Of a stretch of 13,467 nt of DNA, positions 7,223-13,365 are shown in pieces. Every line of letters starts with the position of its first letter. Position 1 is the stretch's first letter. This DNA is from JBNJEM01 sp051745935 (GTDB lineage Bacteria; Planctomycetota; Planctomycetia; Pirellulales; Pirellulaceae): positions 1 through 13,467 of the forward strand of contig JBNJEM010000145.1 of assembly GCA_051745935.1 (NCBI GenBank), given 5' to 3'. Below the pieces are notes generated by a model. The model had not been told where the DNA came from, searched no databases, and saw only the letters and a program-made list of their open reading frames with translations. Made by a program: the position numbers and the translations under genes.

Positions 7223-7426
7223 CAGGTTTGTCACCGGCGGTATATTTCAGGCGGTTGGATTTTTCCGGATGGAAAGCTGCCCGACGCAGGCCGTCCTCCC
7301 GTTGGTCGGACTCGCGGCGGAGAACGTCATCCGCGACCGCCATAAAACGCCCGAAACAGACCCTGTCGGGTTTCCCGTTATCCAGGACGTTCTGGATGCG
7401 AGAACCCAGTTTTGTCACCGGCGGTA
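7223..7426. repeat. 20-bp direct repeats flanking a segment with repeat copy 3
   Basis: CAGGTTTGTCACCGGCGGTA at 7223-7242 recurs at 7407-7426 with one mismatch (CAGT for CAGG). Copy 3 begins inside the last bases of the left one. The 164 bp between them hold copy 3 and a short tail with two small hairpins (around 7349-7373 and 7380-7397). This could reflect a duplication, a recombination scar or a second short repeat family. Confidence 0.7.
7241..7344 (+). repeat. ~104-bp interspersed repeat, copy 3
   Basis: A full-length copy in plus orientation: TATATTTCAGGCGGTTGGAT at one end, GCAGGCCGTCCTCCCGTTGG in the middle, TCCGCGACCGCCATA at the other. It points to the metalloprotease/ATP-grasp genes, although copy 4 lies between. 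The -35/-10-like pair is CGGAGA (7318-7323) and CATAAA (7341-7346), 17 bp apart. Confidence 0.9.
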
Positions 7427-7679
7427 AAACGGTTTTTGACTTATTCAGCGTTAGGCGTTGCTCATCCTTGAGAGATGAATAATATAGTAGGGTATTACAG
7501 GCGGGGTTCGCTCCGCTCGACCGCAACCAAAGCCGGGAACGCTGGCGCCGCCTGGCACTGGTGGAGTGGGCCTGAAGGGCCCAGCGACTCCCGGGAGGCA
7601 ACCAACGCAAGCGGGGCTAGTGCGAGTTCCCCACGAGTGGACACATCCGTTCCGGTTCAGGTTGGCTCCAAGGCTTCGA
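7427..7679. other. Structured intergenic segment between repeat copies 3 and 4
   Basis: No gene recognised. The left part (7441-7490) is AT-rich, with TTATTCA and TGAATAA 28 nt apart and a TATAGT hexamer. The right part is GC-rich with a perfect 6-bp hairpin TGGGCC-TGAAG-GGCCCA (7567-7583) and, 4 nt on, the 10-bp palindrome CTCCCGGGAG (7588-7597). The layout, an AT-rich promoter-like patch followed by strong hairpins, could encode a small RNA, but no known RNA family was recognised. Confidence 0.4.
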
Positions 7680-7783
7680 TATATTTCAGGCGGTTGGATT
7701 TTTCCGGGTGGGACGCTGCTCGACGCAGGCCGTCCTCCCGTTGGTCGGACTCGCGGCGGAGCCCGTTATCCGCGACCGGTATA
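7680..7783 (+). repeat. ~104-bp interspersed repeat, copy 4 (directed at the metalloprotease gene)
   Basis: A full-length copy, TATATTTCAGGCGGTTGGAT to GACCGGTATA, bounded on both sides by TATA. It is very close to copy 3 except in the loop of the last hairpin (GCCCGTTA where others have GAAAGTCA or GAACGTCA) and at GGGACGC, which breaks the first hairpin. Confidence 0.92.
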
Positions 7784-7785
7784 AC
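7757..7785 (+). promoter_or_regulatory. Promoter-like pair at the end of repeat copy 4
   Basis: CGGAGC (7757-7762) and TATAAC (7780-7785) are 17 bp apart. The -10 is 5 of 6 to consensus; the -35 is weak. It faces the metalloprotease/ATP-grasp unit with a leader of about 240 nt that contains two strong hairpins. Prediction only. Confidence 0.35.
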
Positions 7786-7811
7786 GCTTTAGCTGATTGG
7801 CGGCGACGCAC

Positions 7812-7831
7812 GTCAGCCTTGGCAGGCTGAC
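7812..7831. promoter_or_regulatory. Perfect 8-bp hairpin in the leader of the metalloprotease unit
   Basis: GTCAGCCT-TGGC-AGGCTGAC forms an 8-bp stem with a 4-nt loop. A run of five T follows 15 nt later (7847-7851), too far for a classic terminator. A second hairpin, GCCGG-CTCA-CCGGC, lies at 7862-7875. Together they could act in attenuation or mRNA folding, or be chance in GC-rich DNA. Confidence 0.4.
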
Positions 7832-8029
7832 ACCGTTTGACGTGAGTTTTTACCATCTCTGGCCGGCTCACCGGCGCTCTCCGGCTAGAAAGCTTGAGGG
7901 GCGCCGGTCGGCTAAACGGCTACGGATTCGTAGGTTTTACGGCTGCCAGTTGACGTGGCATTGTTCGGCTGCTGGCGGTGAGTGCTTGATTCCATGGTTT
8001 CACGGCAACAGACAAACGGTCGAAGGGCG

Positions 8030-9067
8030 ATGAGCAAGCGGTCTGGTCGACAACATGAGCCTCCGTGGGCCAATCTGTCAGAAGATGAGTTGTTGGACTG
8101 GCGGATTTGCGATTTGGGGGTGAGCATCCAGGGAGGCTGGCTGGAGGAACGGATCGAACGGCTGTATTGGGAGCTGGAGTCGCGTGAAATTTCGTTCCGG
8201 CCGCATTGCTGGTTGTCGGAGGACTGGTTTTCACCGGAAGGCGTTCCGGGCATTGCCATTCCTTTTTTTCTGGCCCATCCCCGGTTGGCGCGGCTGGAAC
8301 GGTCGCAGATGCTGGAAGTTGAAGGGGGAACCAAGCGGTGGTGTTTGCGGATCCTTCGCCACGAAGCAGGGCATGCCATCGATACGGCCTACGCGCTGCA
8401 TCGTTTGCGCCGCTGGCAGGCCGTGTTCGGCAAGTCGTCGCAACCCTATCCGGATGAATACCAGCCAAAACCTTATAGCAAGAGTTTCGTACGTCACCTG
8501 GAAAATTGGTATGCGCAAAGCCATCCTGACGAAGACTTTGCGGAAACCTTCGCGGTGTGGGTGAAGCCGCGTTCGAACTGGCGTGCTCAATATGAGGGGT
8601 GGCCGGCTAAGCGAAAACTGGAGTTCGTGGACCAATTGATTTCGGAGATCCGAGATCAACGGCCCGTGGTGAAGTCGCGAGAGCGGGTGGAGCCGGTGCG
8701 ACGGATTCGCAAAACACTCCGGACCCACTATCGGGAGAAGCGGCAGCGCTATGGCGTGGACGCCGGGTGCTCGTTTGACAGCGAATTGCGGCGTTTGTTC
8801 TCCGACTCGCCCGAGTTTGCTCAACGGATCTCCGCCGCCTCGTTTTTGCGGCGTCACCGGGGGGAATTGGTGCGGGTGGTGGCCAAATGGACCGGTCAGT
8901 ACAAGTACGCGATTGATCAGGTGTTGCGCGAGATGATTGCGCGGTGTGCCGCGCTGGGGCTGAGAGTTCACCGTCCGGCGGCGGAGACTCGACGAGACGT
9001 CCAGGTCATGTTGACGGTACAAACCATGCATTACCTTCATAGTGGGCACCATAGGATCGCGTTATGA
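8030..9067 (+). CDS. HEAGH-motif putative zinc metalloprotease
   Basis: A 345-residue protein without a signal peptide or membrane segment, so probably cytosolic. HEAGHAIDTAYAL (111-123) gives the HExxH zinc/catalytic motif. HPDEDFAETFAVW (165-177) provides a likely third ligand, Glu172, in the FAE-x-FA setting seen in several gluzincin-like families. The 180-345 part is Arg/Lys-rich and helical. Family membership below the zincin level is not assigned, and the substrate is unknown. Start: ATG at 8030 after GAAGGGCG. In-frame GTG (7982) and ATG (7994) starts would add up to 16 residues. Its stop overlaps the start of the ATP-grasp gene (ATGA at 9064-9067), so the two are almost certainly translated together and may form a synthesise/cleave pair. 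Confidence 0.85.
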   Translation: MSKRSGRQHEPPWANLSEDELLDWRICDLGVSIQGGWLEERIERLYWELESREISFRPHCWLSEDWFSPEGVPGIAIPFFLAHPRLARLERSQMLEVEGGTKRWCLRILRHEAGHAIDTAYALHRLRRWQAVFGKSSQPYPDEYQPKPYSKSFVRHLENWYAQSHPDEDFAETFAVWVKPRSNWRAQYEGWPAKRKLEFVDQLISEIRDQRPVVKSRERVEPVRRIRKTLRTHYREKRQRYGVDAGCSFDSELRRLFSDSPEFAQRISAASFLRRHRGELVRVVAKWTGQYKYAIDQVLREMIARCAALGLRVHRPAAETRRDVQVMLTVQTMHYLHSGHHRIAL

Positions 9068-10089
9068 ATAAACTGCGCGTGATGGTTCTCATGGACCAGG
9101 AGCTCGTCCCGCCTGACAGTATCGAGGGGGTCAGCGATGAGGAGATGCTCAACTGGAAAACGGAATACGACGTCCTCGCCACGCTCCGGGATATGGGACA
9201 TGAGGCGGAGCCTCTGGGCGTGAGTGACGATTTGGGACTGGTCCGCAGATCCATTGAAGAGAGCCAGCCGAGTATCGCCTTCAATCTGCTGGAAGAGTTC
9301 CACGGCATGGCGCTGTTCGATCACCACGTGACCTCTTATTTGGAACTCAGCAGGCTCCCCTATACGGGGTGCAATCCCCGCGGCTTGATGCTGGCTCACG
9401 ACAAGCCCTTGAGCAAGAAGATTTTAGCCTATCACCGCATCTTGACCCCCCATTTTCTGGTTTTCGAACGGGGTCGGAAGGTCAAACTCCGAAAACGCTA
9501 TCCCTATCCGTTGCTGGTCAAGTCAGCCGTCGAGGAAGCTTCGTTGGGGATCAGTCACCAATCGATCGTGCGGGACGAACGGGAGCTTCGGGACCGAATT
9601 GACTACGTGCACGGCGAGCTAAAGACGGACGCCTTGGTGGAAGAGTTCATCGAAGGGCGCGAGCTGTACGTGGGGGTGTTGGGGAATCGCCGTTTACAGA
9701 CATTCCCGGTCTGGGAAATGATCTTCAAGAATCTGCCCGCGGACATTCCCAATATCGCGACCCGCCGCGTGAAGTGGGACACCGCGTACCAGCAGGAGGT
9801 GGGGATTGAAACGCAGGCGGCGGAGGGGCTTTCGGAAACCACCCGATTGACCATCTCCAAGCTCTGCAAACGCGTCTTCCGCGTCTTGTCACTGAGCGGA
9901 TACGCTCGCATGGATCTGCGCATGACGGAAGAGGGGCGTATCTACGTGCTGGAGGCGAACCCGAATCCAAACCTCTCCTACGGCGAGGATTTGGCCGAAT
10001 CCGCCGCGTTGGCGGGCGTGCACTACGATCGACTGTTGCAGAGAATCCTGAACCTGGGGCTGAACTATAAGCCCAAGTGGTACCCCTAA
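9064..10089 (+). CDS. ATP-grasp ligase related to D-alanine-D-alanine ligase
   Basis: 341 residues, the usual length of a Ddl-type ligase. YTGCNPRGLMLAHDKPLSKK (100-119) matches the region before the ATP-grasp domain. LVKSAVEEASLGIS (151-164) is the nucleotide-binding Lys and Gly-rich loop, VEEFIEGRELYVGVLGN (192-208) the central strand pair. GYARMDLRM (279-287) and VLEANPNPNLS (295-305) give the metal-binding Asp/Glu/Asn residues. Such enzymes join a carboxyl to an amine through an acyl-phosphate. EANPNPN differs from the ExNTxPG of true Ddl enzymes, so the substrate is probably not D-alanine. It is translationally coupled to the upstream metalloprotease gene by a 4-bp ATGA overlap. Confidence 0.92.
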   Translation: MNKLRVMVLMDQELVPPDSIEGVSDEEMLNWKTEYDVLATLRDMGHEAEPLGVSDDLGLVRRSIEESQPSIAFNLLEEFHGMALFDHHVTSYLELSRLPYTGCNPRGLMLAHDKPLSKKILAYHRILTPHFLVFERGRKVKLRKRYPYPLLVKSAVEEASLGISHQSIVRDERELRDRIDYVHGELKTDALVEEFIEGRELYVGVLGNRRLQTFPVWEMIFKNLPADIPNIATRRVKWDTAYQQEVGIETQAAEGLSETTRLTISKLCKRVFRVLSLSGYARMDLRMTEEGRIYVLEANPNPNLSYGEDLAESAALAGVHYDRLLQRILNLGLNYKPKWYP

Positions 10090-10373
10090 GGAAGATGGGA
10101 AGAATACCTTCGGGATTTGGCCTTCATCCTACCGCTCGTCTCCCCGCCGGCCCCGTGCCAATCAAACCGATATGTGGTTGTGGCATATCATGTTTCTGCG
10201 ATTGAGCGTACGTCGACCGAGGCCGGCGAATTTCATATCGTTTAACGTTCGACGTTCCATTGTGCTCGTTTTTCCGCGGTTCTTGCTTCCTCGACGTGAC
10301 GTGTTTGTTGTTGTATATGACAGAAAGGCCCTGTTTTGGCCCCCTATCTGTTCATCTACACTCACGAGCCGCC

Positions 10374-10736
10374 ATGAAACTCACCCACACGGAAGCTCGC
10401 GTCGTCGCCCGCTTGCGAAAGACACGCATCGACACGATGCGTCATTTGTGCCAACACCTCCAGGTTTCGCCCATGTCCGTGGTGCGAGCGCTGAAAAAGT
10501 ATGGCGATTTCACCTGCGTGAACCCCAACGCCCGCGATTACACGCTGCACGATATCCCTCGCTCACCCTGGGCCGGATTCCCAGCCGGTGATCGTTCACG
10601 GTGTTGCGCCGAAAACAGGAGACGACTTGTAGGACGGGTCTCCAGGCCCGTCCGAAGTGTTTTCTGTTACCATGGATGGTGTTTCGACGGGCCTGGAGAC
10701 CCGTCCTACCCACCACTTGTGCAACCAGTCGGCTAA
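10374..10736 (+). pseudogene. Truncated winged-helix DNA-binding protein remnant
   Basis: The first ~63 codons (to about 10562) encode MKLTHTEARVVARLRKTRID and then LCQHLQVSPMSVVRALKKYG. This is a compact helix-turn-helix: one helix, a turn at VSPMS, a recognition helix VVRALKK, then a beta strand DYTLHDIP. I recall longer proteins of this kind in planctomycetes, continuing after TLHDIP with a second domain. Here the sequence changes abruptly to low-complexity residues. The frame then reads through the palindromic repeat at 10629-10709 before stopping at 10734-10736. That argues for a 3'-truncated remnant. No strong Shine-Dalgarno precedes the ATG. If translated, the HTH alone could still bind DNA. 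Confidence 0.5.
10629..10709. repeat. Perfect 24-bp inverted repeat pair (REP/BIME-like)
   Basis: The left arm, 10629-10652, starts GTAGGACGGGTCTCC. The right arm, 10686-10709, starts GACGGGCCTGGAGACC. They are exact reverse complements with a 33-nt spacer. Each arm is also nearly palindromic by itself (GACGGG...CCCGTC). Similar units are, from memory, common between genes in planctomycetes. It lies between converging genes and could act as a bidirectional transcription stop or mRNA 3' end, though it has no T tract. Confidence 0.9.
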
Positions 10737-10809
10737 TCAATCTTGAATAGCGTGTACAAGGACGCACGAAAGCACCACGTCGACATGCGTTTTCCGCATC
10801 GCTTCCGGC

Positions 10810-12069
10810 TCATCGCTTATCGCTCGTTGGGGCCGGGACCGATGATCTGGGGTCCTGCCAATCATCCTTGCGAAAATACGTGGTATAGGTCCCGTAGTCA
10901 TTAAACCAGAGTCGTTTGAAGACTCGATAGATCCAGTTTTCCTCGGGCACTTCATGGCCGGGATTGAACTGAGAGGCTCGCGATTGCATGGCCCGCAGTT
11001 CATCCAACGAGGTCTGTCGCACGGTCGTGTCCCGCGCCGCGTGTTTGTCGGCCAGCTGCAACAGCAGGTCGGGACGTTCCAAGACGATGCAACCCCGAGT
11101 GTACGTCGCCGCCGTCTTCCGGAAATCACGCAGGAATGAGGAGTCTCCGACGACGTCGCGCAAGGGCCGTTCATCATAAACGGAGTCTTTGGCAATCTGG
11201 ATCACGGGGCAGGGCTCGATGTCCCCCCACGGGCTGATATGATTGGTGAAACCGATCACGGCTGGGCAAAGCGCGTAGCCATCGGCATCATGGTACGCAT
11301 CAACCACGAGGATCGGTTTGTTGGCCCGCATGTTAACCACGAACTTGCGTGCCTGTTTTTGTTGTTCGGGCGTCAGCGCGAGGTCGGGTGAGCCATCGGC
11401 GCCCACTGGCCGGTAAATGTGGTACCAGACGTAGAAAACCCCCATGTCCACCAGCCTGTCGATCCACTGTTCCGAGAGCAAATCCATGTTAGTCTGGCAC
11501 AAACTTGTACAAACCCCGGTGATCAAATTTGCCTCGAGGCAGTTTTCCAGCCCTTGCATGGTGCGATTGAAGACCTGCTCTTTGCCTCGCCGCTGGTCGC
11601 TTACAATCTCGTTGCCCTCGATACTGACCAACGGCGAGATGTTTCCCAGTTCTCGCATCCGCCGGGCAATTTGGGGCGTGACGAAGTGCCCATTGGTGAA
11701 AATCTGAAAGTAGCAGTCAGGGTGTTCAGCCAAGATATCAAGCAGTTCCGCGTGCATGAACGGCTCTCCTCCCACGATTCCGAAGAAGCTATTGCCCATT
11801 TCGCGGGATTCGTTGATCAGCCGGTGCATGATCGGCCCTTCCAGTTTTTCCTGCTTGGCGGCCACGTCGACCCAGCACCCCGTGCATCGCAGATTGCAAC
11901 TGTTGGTCACTGAAATGTACAGGAAAGGGGGGTAAAACTCTCCCCGCTCCAACCGTGCCTTGTGCTTGCGGATTGAACGAATTCCCTTATAGCCGGCATT
12001 CCAGGCTAGTTTCCAGAGCAGACGTTTGTTCGTTTCGAAGAGCATTCGTTTAGCCATGCGGAAATACAT
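10810..12069 (-). CDS. Radical SAM protein with SPASM-like C-terminal cysteines
   Basis: A 419-residue protein. VTNSCNLRCTGCW (54-66) carries the CX3CX2C motif (C58, C62, C65) for the [4Fe-4S] cluster that cleaves S-adenosylmethionine. GGEPF (100-104) is the SAM-binding GGE motif. IFTNGHF (123-129) and PLVSIEG (146-152) are barrel strands. The second half has C268, C287 (WGDIEPCP) and C327, which look like a reduced SPASM/twitch auxiliary cluster region. The first ~45 residues are basic and amphipathic. Reaction unknown; it does not look like HpnH. ATG at 12069, with AGAAAGAAG just upstream; ATG at 12057 is an alternative. It follows the ferredoxin-type gene by 176 nt on the same strand, so the ferredoxin may supply electrons. 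Confidence 0.9.
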   Translation of the reverse strand: MYFRMAKRMLFETNKRLLWKLAWNAGYKGIRSIRKHKARLERGEFYPPFLYISVTNSCNLRCTGCWVDVAAKQEKLEGPIMHRLINESREMGNSFFGIVGGEPFMHAELLDILAEHPDCYFQIFTNGHFVTPQIARRMRELGNISPLVSIEGNEIVSDQRRGKEQVFNRTMQGLENCLEANLITGVCTSLCQTNMDLLSEQWIDRLVDMGVFYVWYHIYRPVGADGSPDLALTPEQQKQARKFVVNMRANKPILVVDAYHDADGYALCPAVIGFTNHISPWGDIEPCPVIQIAKDSVYDERPLRDVVGDSSFLRDFRKTAATYTRGCIVLERPDLLLQLADKHAARDTTVRQTSLDELRAMQSRASQFNPGHEVPEENWIYRVFKRLWFNDYGTYTTYFRKDDWQDPRSSVPAPTSDKR

Positions 12070-12245
12070 CAGATCTTCTTTCTCGGTAGAAATGCGCGCT
12101 TGAAGTCAAGAAGCCATAACAAAACCGCTCAGGCTTCCTCCCACCCAGGGACTTTCGCGAGCGGTAACCACGTGTTGCCAGAGGCTGCGAAAACCGCCAA
12201 ACAAGTGCCGGTTCCAGCGAGCCCCCGATTCCGCCTCCCCGCTCC

Positions 12246-13238
12246 TTAAAGATCGAATTCATCGAGTTCATCGATCAGGTCGTCCAACTCATCGTTCCGT
12301 TGTGGAGTGGATTCGGCGGTTGGTGGCGAGTCAGTGTGGGGGGGGCCGGATCGCCGCAAATGCTCCTCCCGCTCTTTCGCGGCCGTGTCCAGTTGATCAG
12401 GCTTGCCAAATAGCCGTGACAAGTCGATTTTCGCGTCGCTACTCAGGGCTGGATCACCGGCAATCCCAGGTGTTTTGTGTTGCGGAAACATGATGGCGTT
12501 TTCAGGGCAGACGCGACTACACGCGGGACAACCCTTTCGGCAGTTGTCCGGTTGCTCGACGATGATGCGCTCCTGTTGGTCAATTCCATAGACACCAAAG
12601 AGGCAGAAATCGATGCATTCCATGCAGTTCGTGCACTGGCTGAAGTCAATCACCGGGTACCACCGACGAGACACCTGTTCCGCGATCACGATCGGTTCCG
12701 TGAGGGAGGTCTCGGAAAACACGGCCGCTGGTGACGTGTTTTGATCGAGATCTGGCTGTGCGTCGTGGCGTTGCCGCTCGGCGACCAGCCGCTTGATTTC
12801 GTCCAGATAGACCCCGGCTTCATTGTTCAGCCGCAGATCGAAGTGAAAAATGTCACGGTCCGGTTGCCAGCGGTGGGTCTCAGACGACGCGGCCCGCTCC
12901 ATGCGACGATCCCAGGCATGGGTCAGGGTGGTCTGGCCGGCGCGGCCCCGGATGTGGTGTTGGTCCAAAATCCAGTGGGCCGCCCGATTGTAAAGCCACG
13001 ACAGCACCACGAAGGAGCCCGGTATCTCCCGCAAGGCTCGTACCGCGGGGCCATGGGGGCGCAGATCATAGAGATGCGGGACCACGAGTGTCCGAACGCC
13101 TTTGATCTCGCGGAGTCCGGCGACGATCGTCTCTTCCAAGGCTCGCTTGCCCGGAGCATCACTCTGGCCTCGCGAGAGAACGATCGCCGTTGGCCCAGGC
13201 ATGGTGGCCGATTGGTCATCACGGTGGGAATGTGTCAT
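12246..13238 (-). CDS. 2[4Fe-4S] ferredoxin-type protein with N-terminal alpha/beta domain
   Basis: From the ATG at 13238 the protein has 330 residues. Residues ~15-95 look like an alpha/beta domain (AIVLSRGQSD, TLVVPHLYDL, FVVLSWLYNRA). This faintly recalls CbiX-type chelatases, but I am not sure. Residues 198-250 hold two clusters: CTNCMECIDFC (C202, C205, C208, C212) and CRKGCPACSRVCP (C233, C237, C240, C244). The second spacing, CX3CX2CX3CP, is slightly unusual. The last 16 residues are very acidic (NDELDDLIDELDEFDL). The frame continues upstream into a repeat copy; that extension is an artefact. Met13 (ATG at 13202) is another possible start, as no strong Shine-Dalgarno precedes either. 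Likely partner: the radical SAM protein downstream. Confidence 0.88.
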   Translation of the reverse strand: MTHSHRDDQSATMPGPTAIVLSRGQSDAPGKRALEETIVAGLREIKGVRTLVVPHLYDLRPHGPAVRALREIPGSFVVLSWLYNRAAHWILDQHHIRGRAGQTTLTHAWDRRMERAASSETHRWQPDRDIFHFDLRLNNEAGVYLDEIKRLVAERQRHDAQPDLDQNTSPAAVFSETSLTEPIVIAEQVSRRWYPVIDFSQCTNCMECIDFCLFGVYGIDQQERIIVEQPDNCRKGCPACSRVCPENAIMFPQHKTPGIAGDPALSSDAKIDLSRLFGKPDQLDTAAKEREEHLRRSGPPHTDSPPTAESTPQRNDELDDLIDELDEFDL

Positions 13239-13253
13239 TTGCCATGCTCTGTG

Positions 13254-13282
13254 ATTATACTGGTCGCGGATGACTTTCTCCG
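13254..13282 (-). promoter_or_regulatory. Promoter-like pair at the end of repeat copy 5, perfect TATAAT
   Basis: Read leftward, CGGAGA (13277-13282) and TATAAT (13254-13259) are 17 bp apart. The -10 is a perfect consensus and straddles the repeat edge. It lies 16 nt before the ferredoxin gene's ATG, so initiation here would leave only about 10 nt of leader. This is the best of the promoter-like ends in the repeat family. Prediction only. Confidence 0.45.
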
Positions 13283-13321
13283 CCGCGAGTCCGACCAACG
13301 GGAGGACGGCTTGCGTCGGGC
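13256..13321 (-). repeat. ~104-bp interspersed repeat, copy 5 (3'-truncated)
   Basis: It starts TATACTGGTCGCGGATGAC and matches copy 6 to TTGCGTCGGGC (13321). It then breaks off, and the distal 40 bp are missing. A hairpin of unrelated sequence takes their place. Copy 6 begins 110 bp after copy 5 in the same direction. Confidence 0.88.
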
Positions 13322-13326
13322 CAATG

Positions 13327-13345
13327 CCCTCGGCTTGTCCGAGGG
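13327..13345. other. 7-bp hairpin between repeat copies 5 and 6
   Basis: CCCTCGG-CTTGT-CCGAGGG is a perfect stem with a 5-nt loop. It sits exactly where the distal part of copy 5 should be. It may be an independent small palindrome whose insertion, or a recombination, removed that part. Confidence 0.5.
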
Positions 13346-13365
13346 ATTATTACGTTGGTCGCTAA

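Noticed and set aside
6785..7234. 149-codon leftward frame (and 6928-7203 in another frame)
   Set aside because: No recognisable motif and two overlapping frames compete; at most a decayed gene.
7475..7792. 105-codon rightward frame
   Set aside because: Its last third is translated repeat copy 4 and the rest has no family resemblance.
8231..9052. 273-codon leftward frame opposite the metalloprotease gene
   Set aside because: The rightward frame has HEAGH and ATGA coupling; the leftward one is a GC-driven antisense frame rich in Pro, His and Arg.
10810..12069. HpnH-type adenosylhopene synthase
   Set aside because: The N-terminal context and the late SPASM-like cysteines do not match HpnH as I know it; only the radical SAM core is shared.
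12124..12165. ACCGCTC...GAGCGGT inverted repeat between ferredoxin and radical SAM genes
   Set aside because: Only 7 bp with a 28-nt loop and no T tract; too weak to call a terminator.
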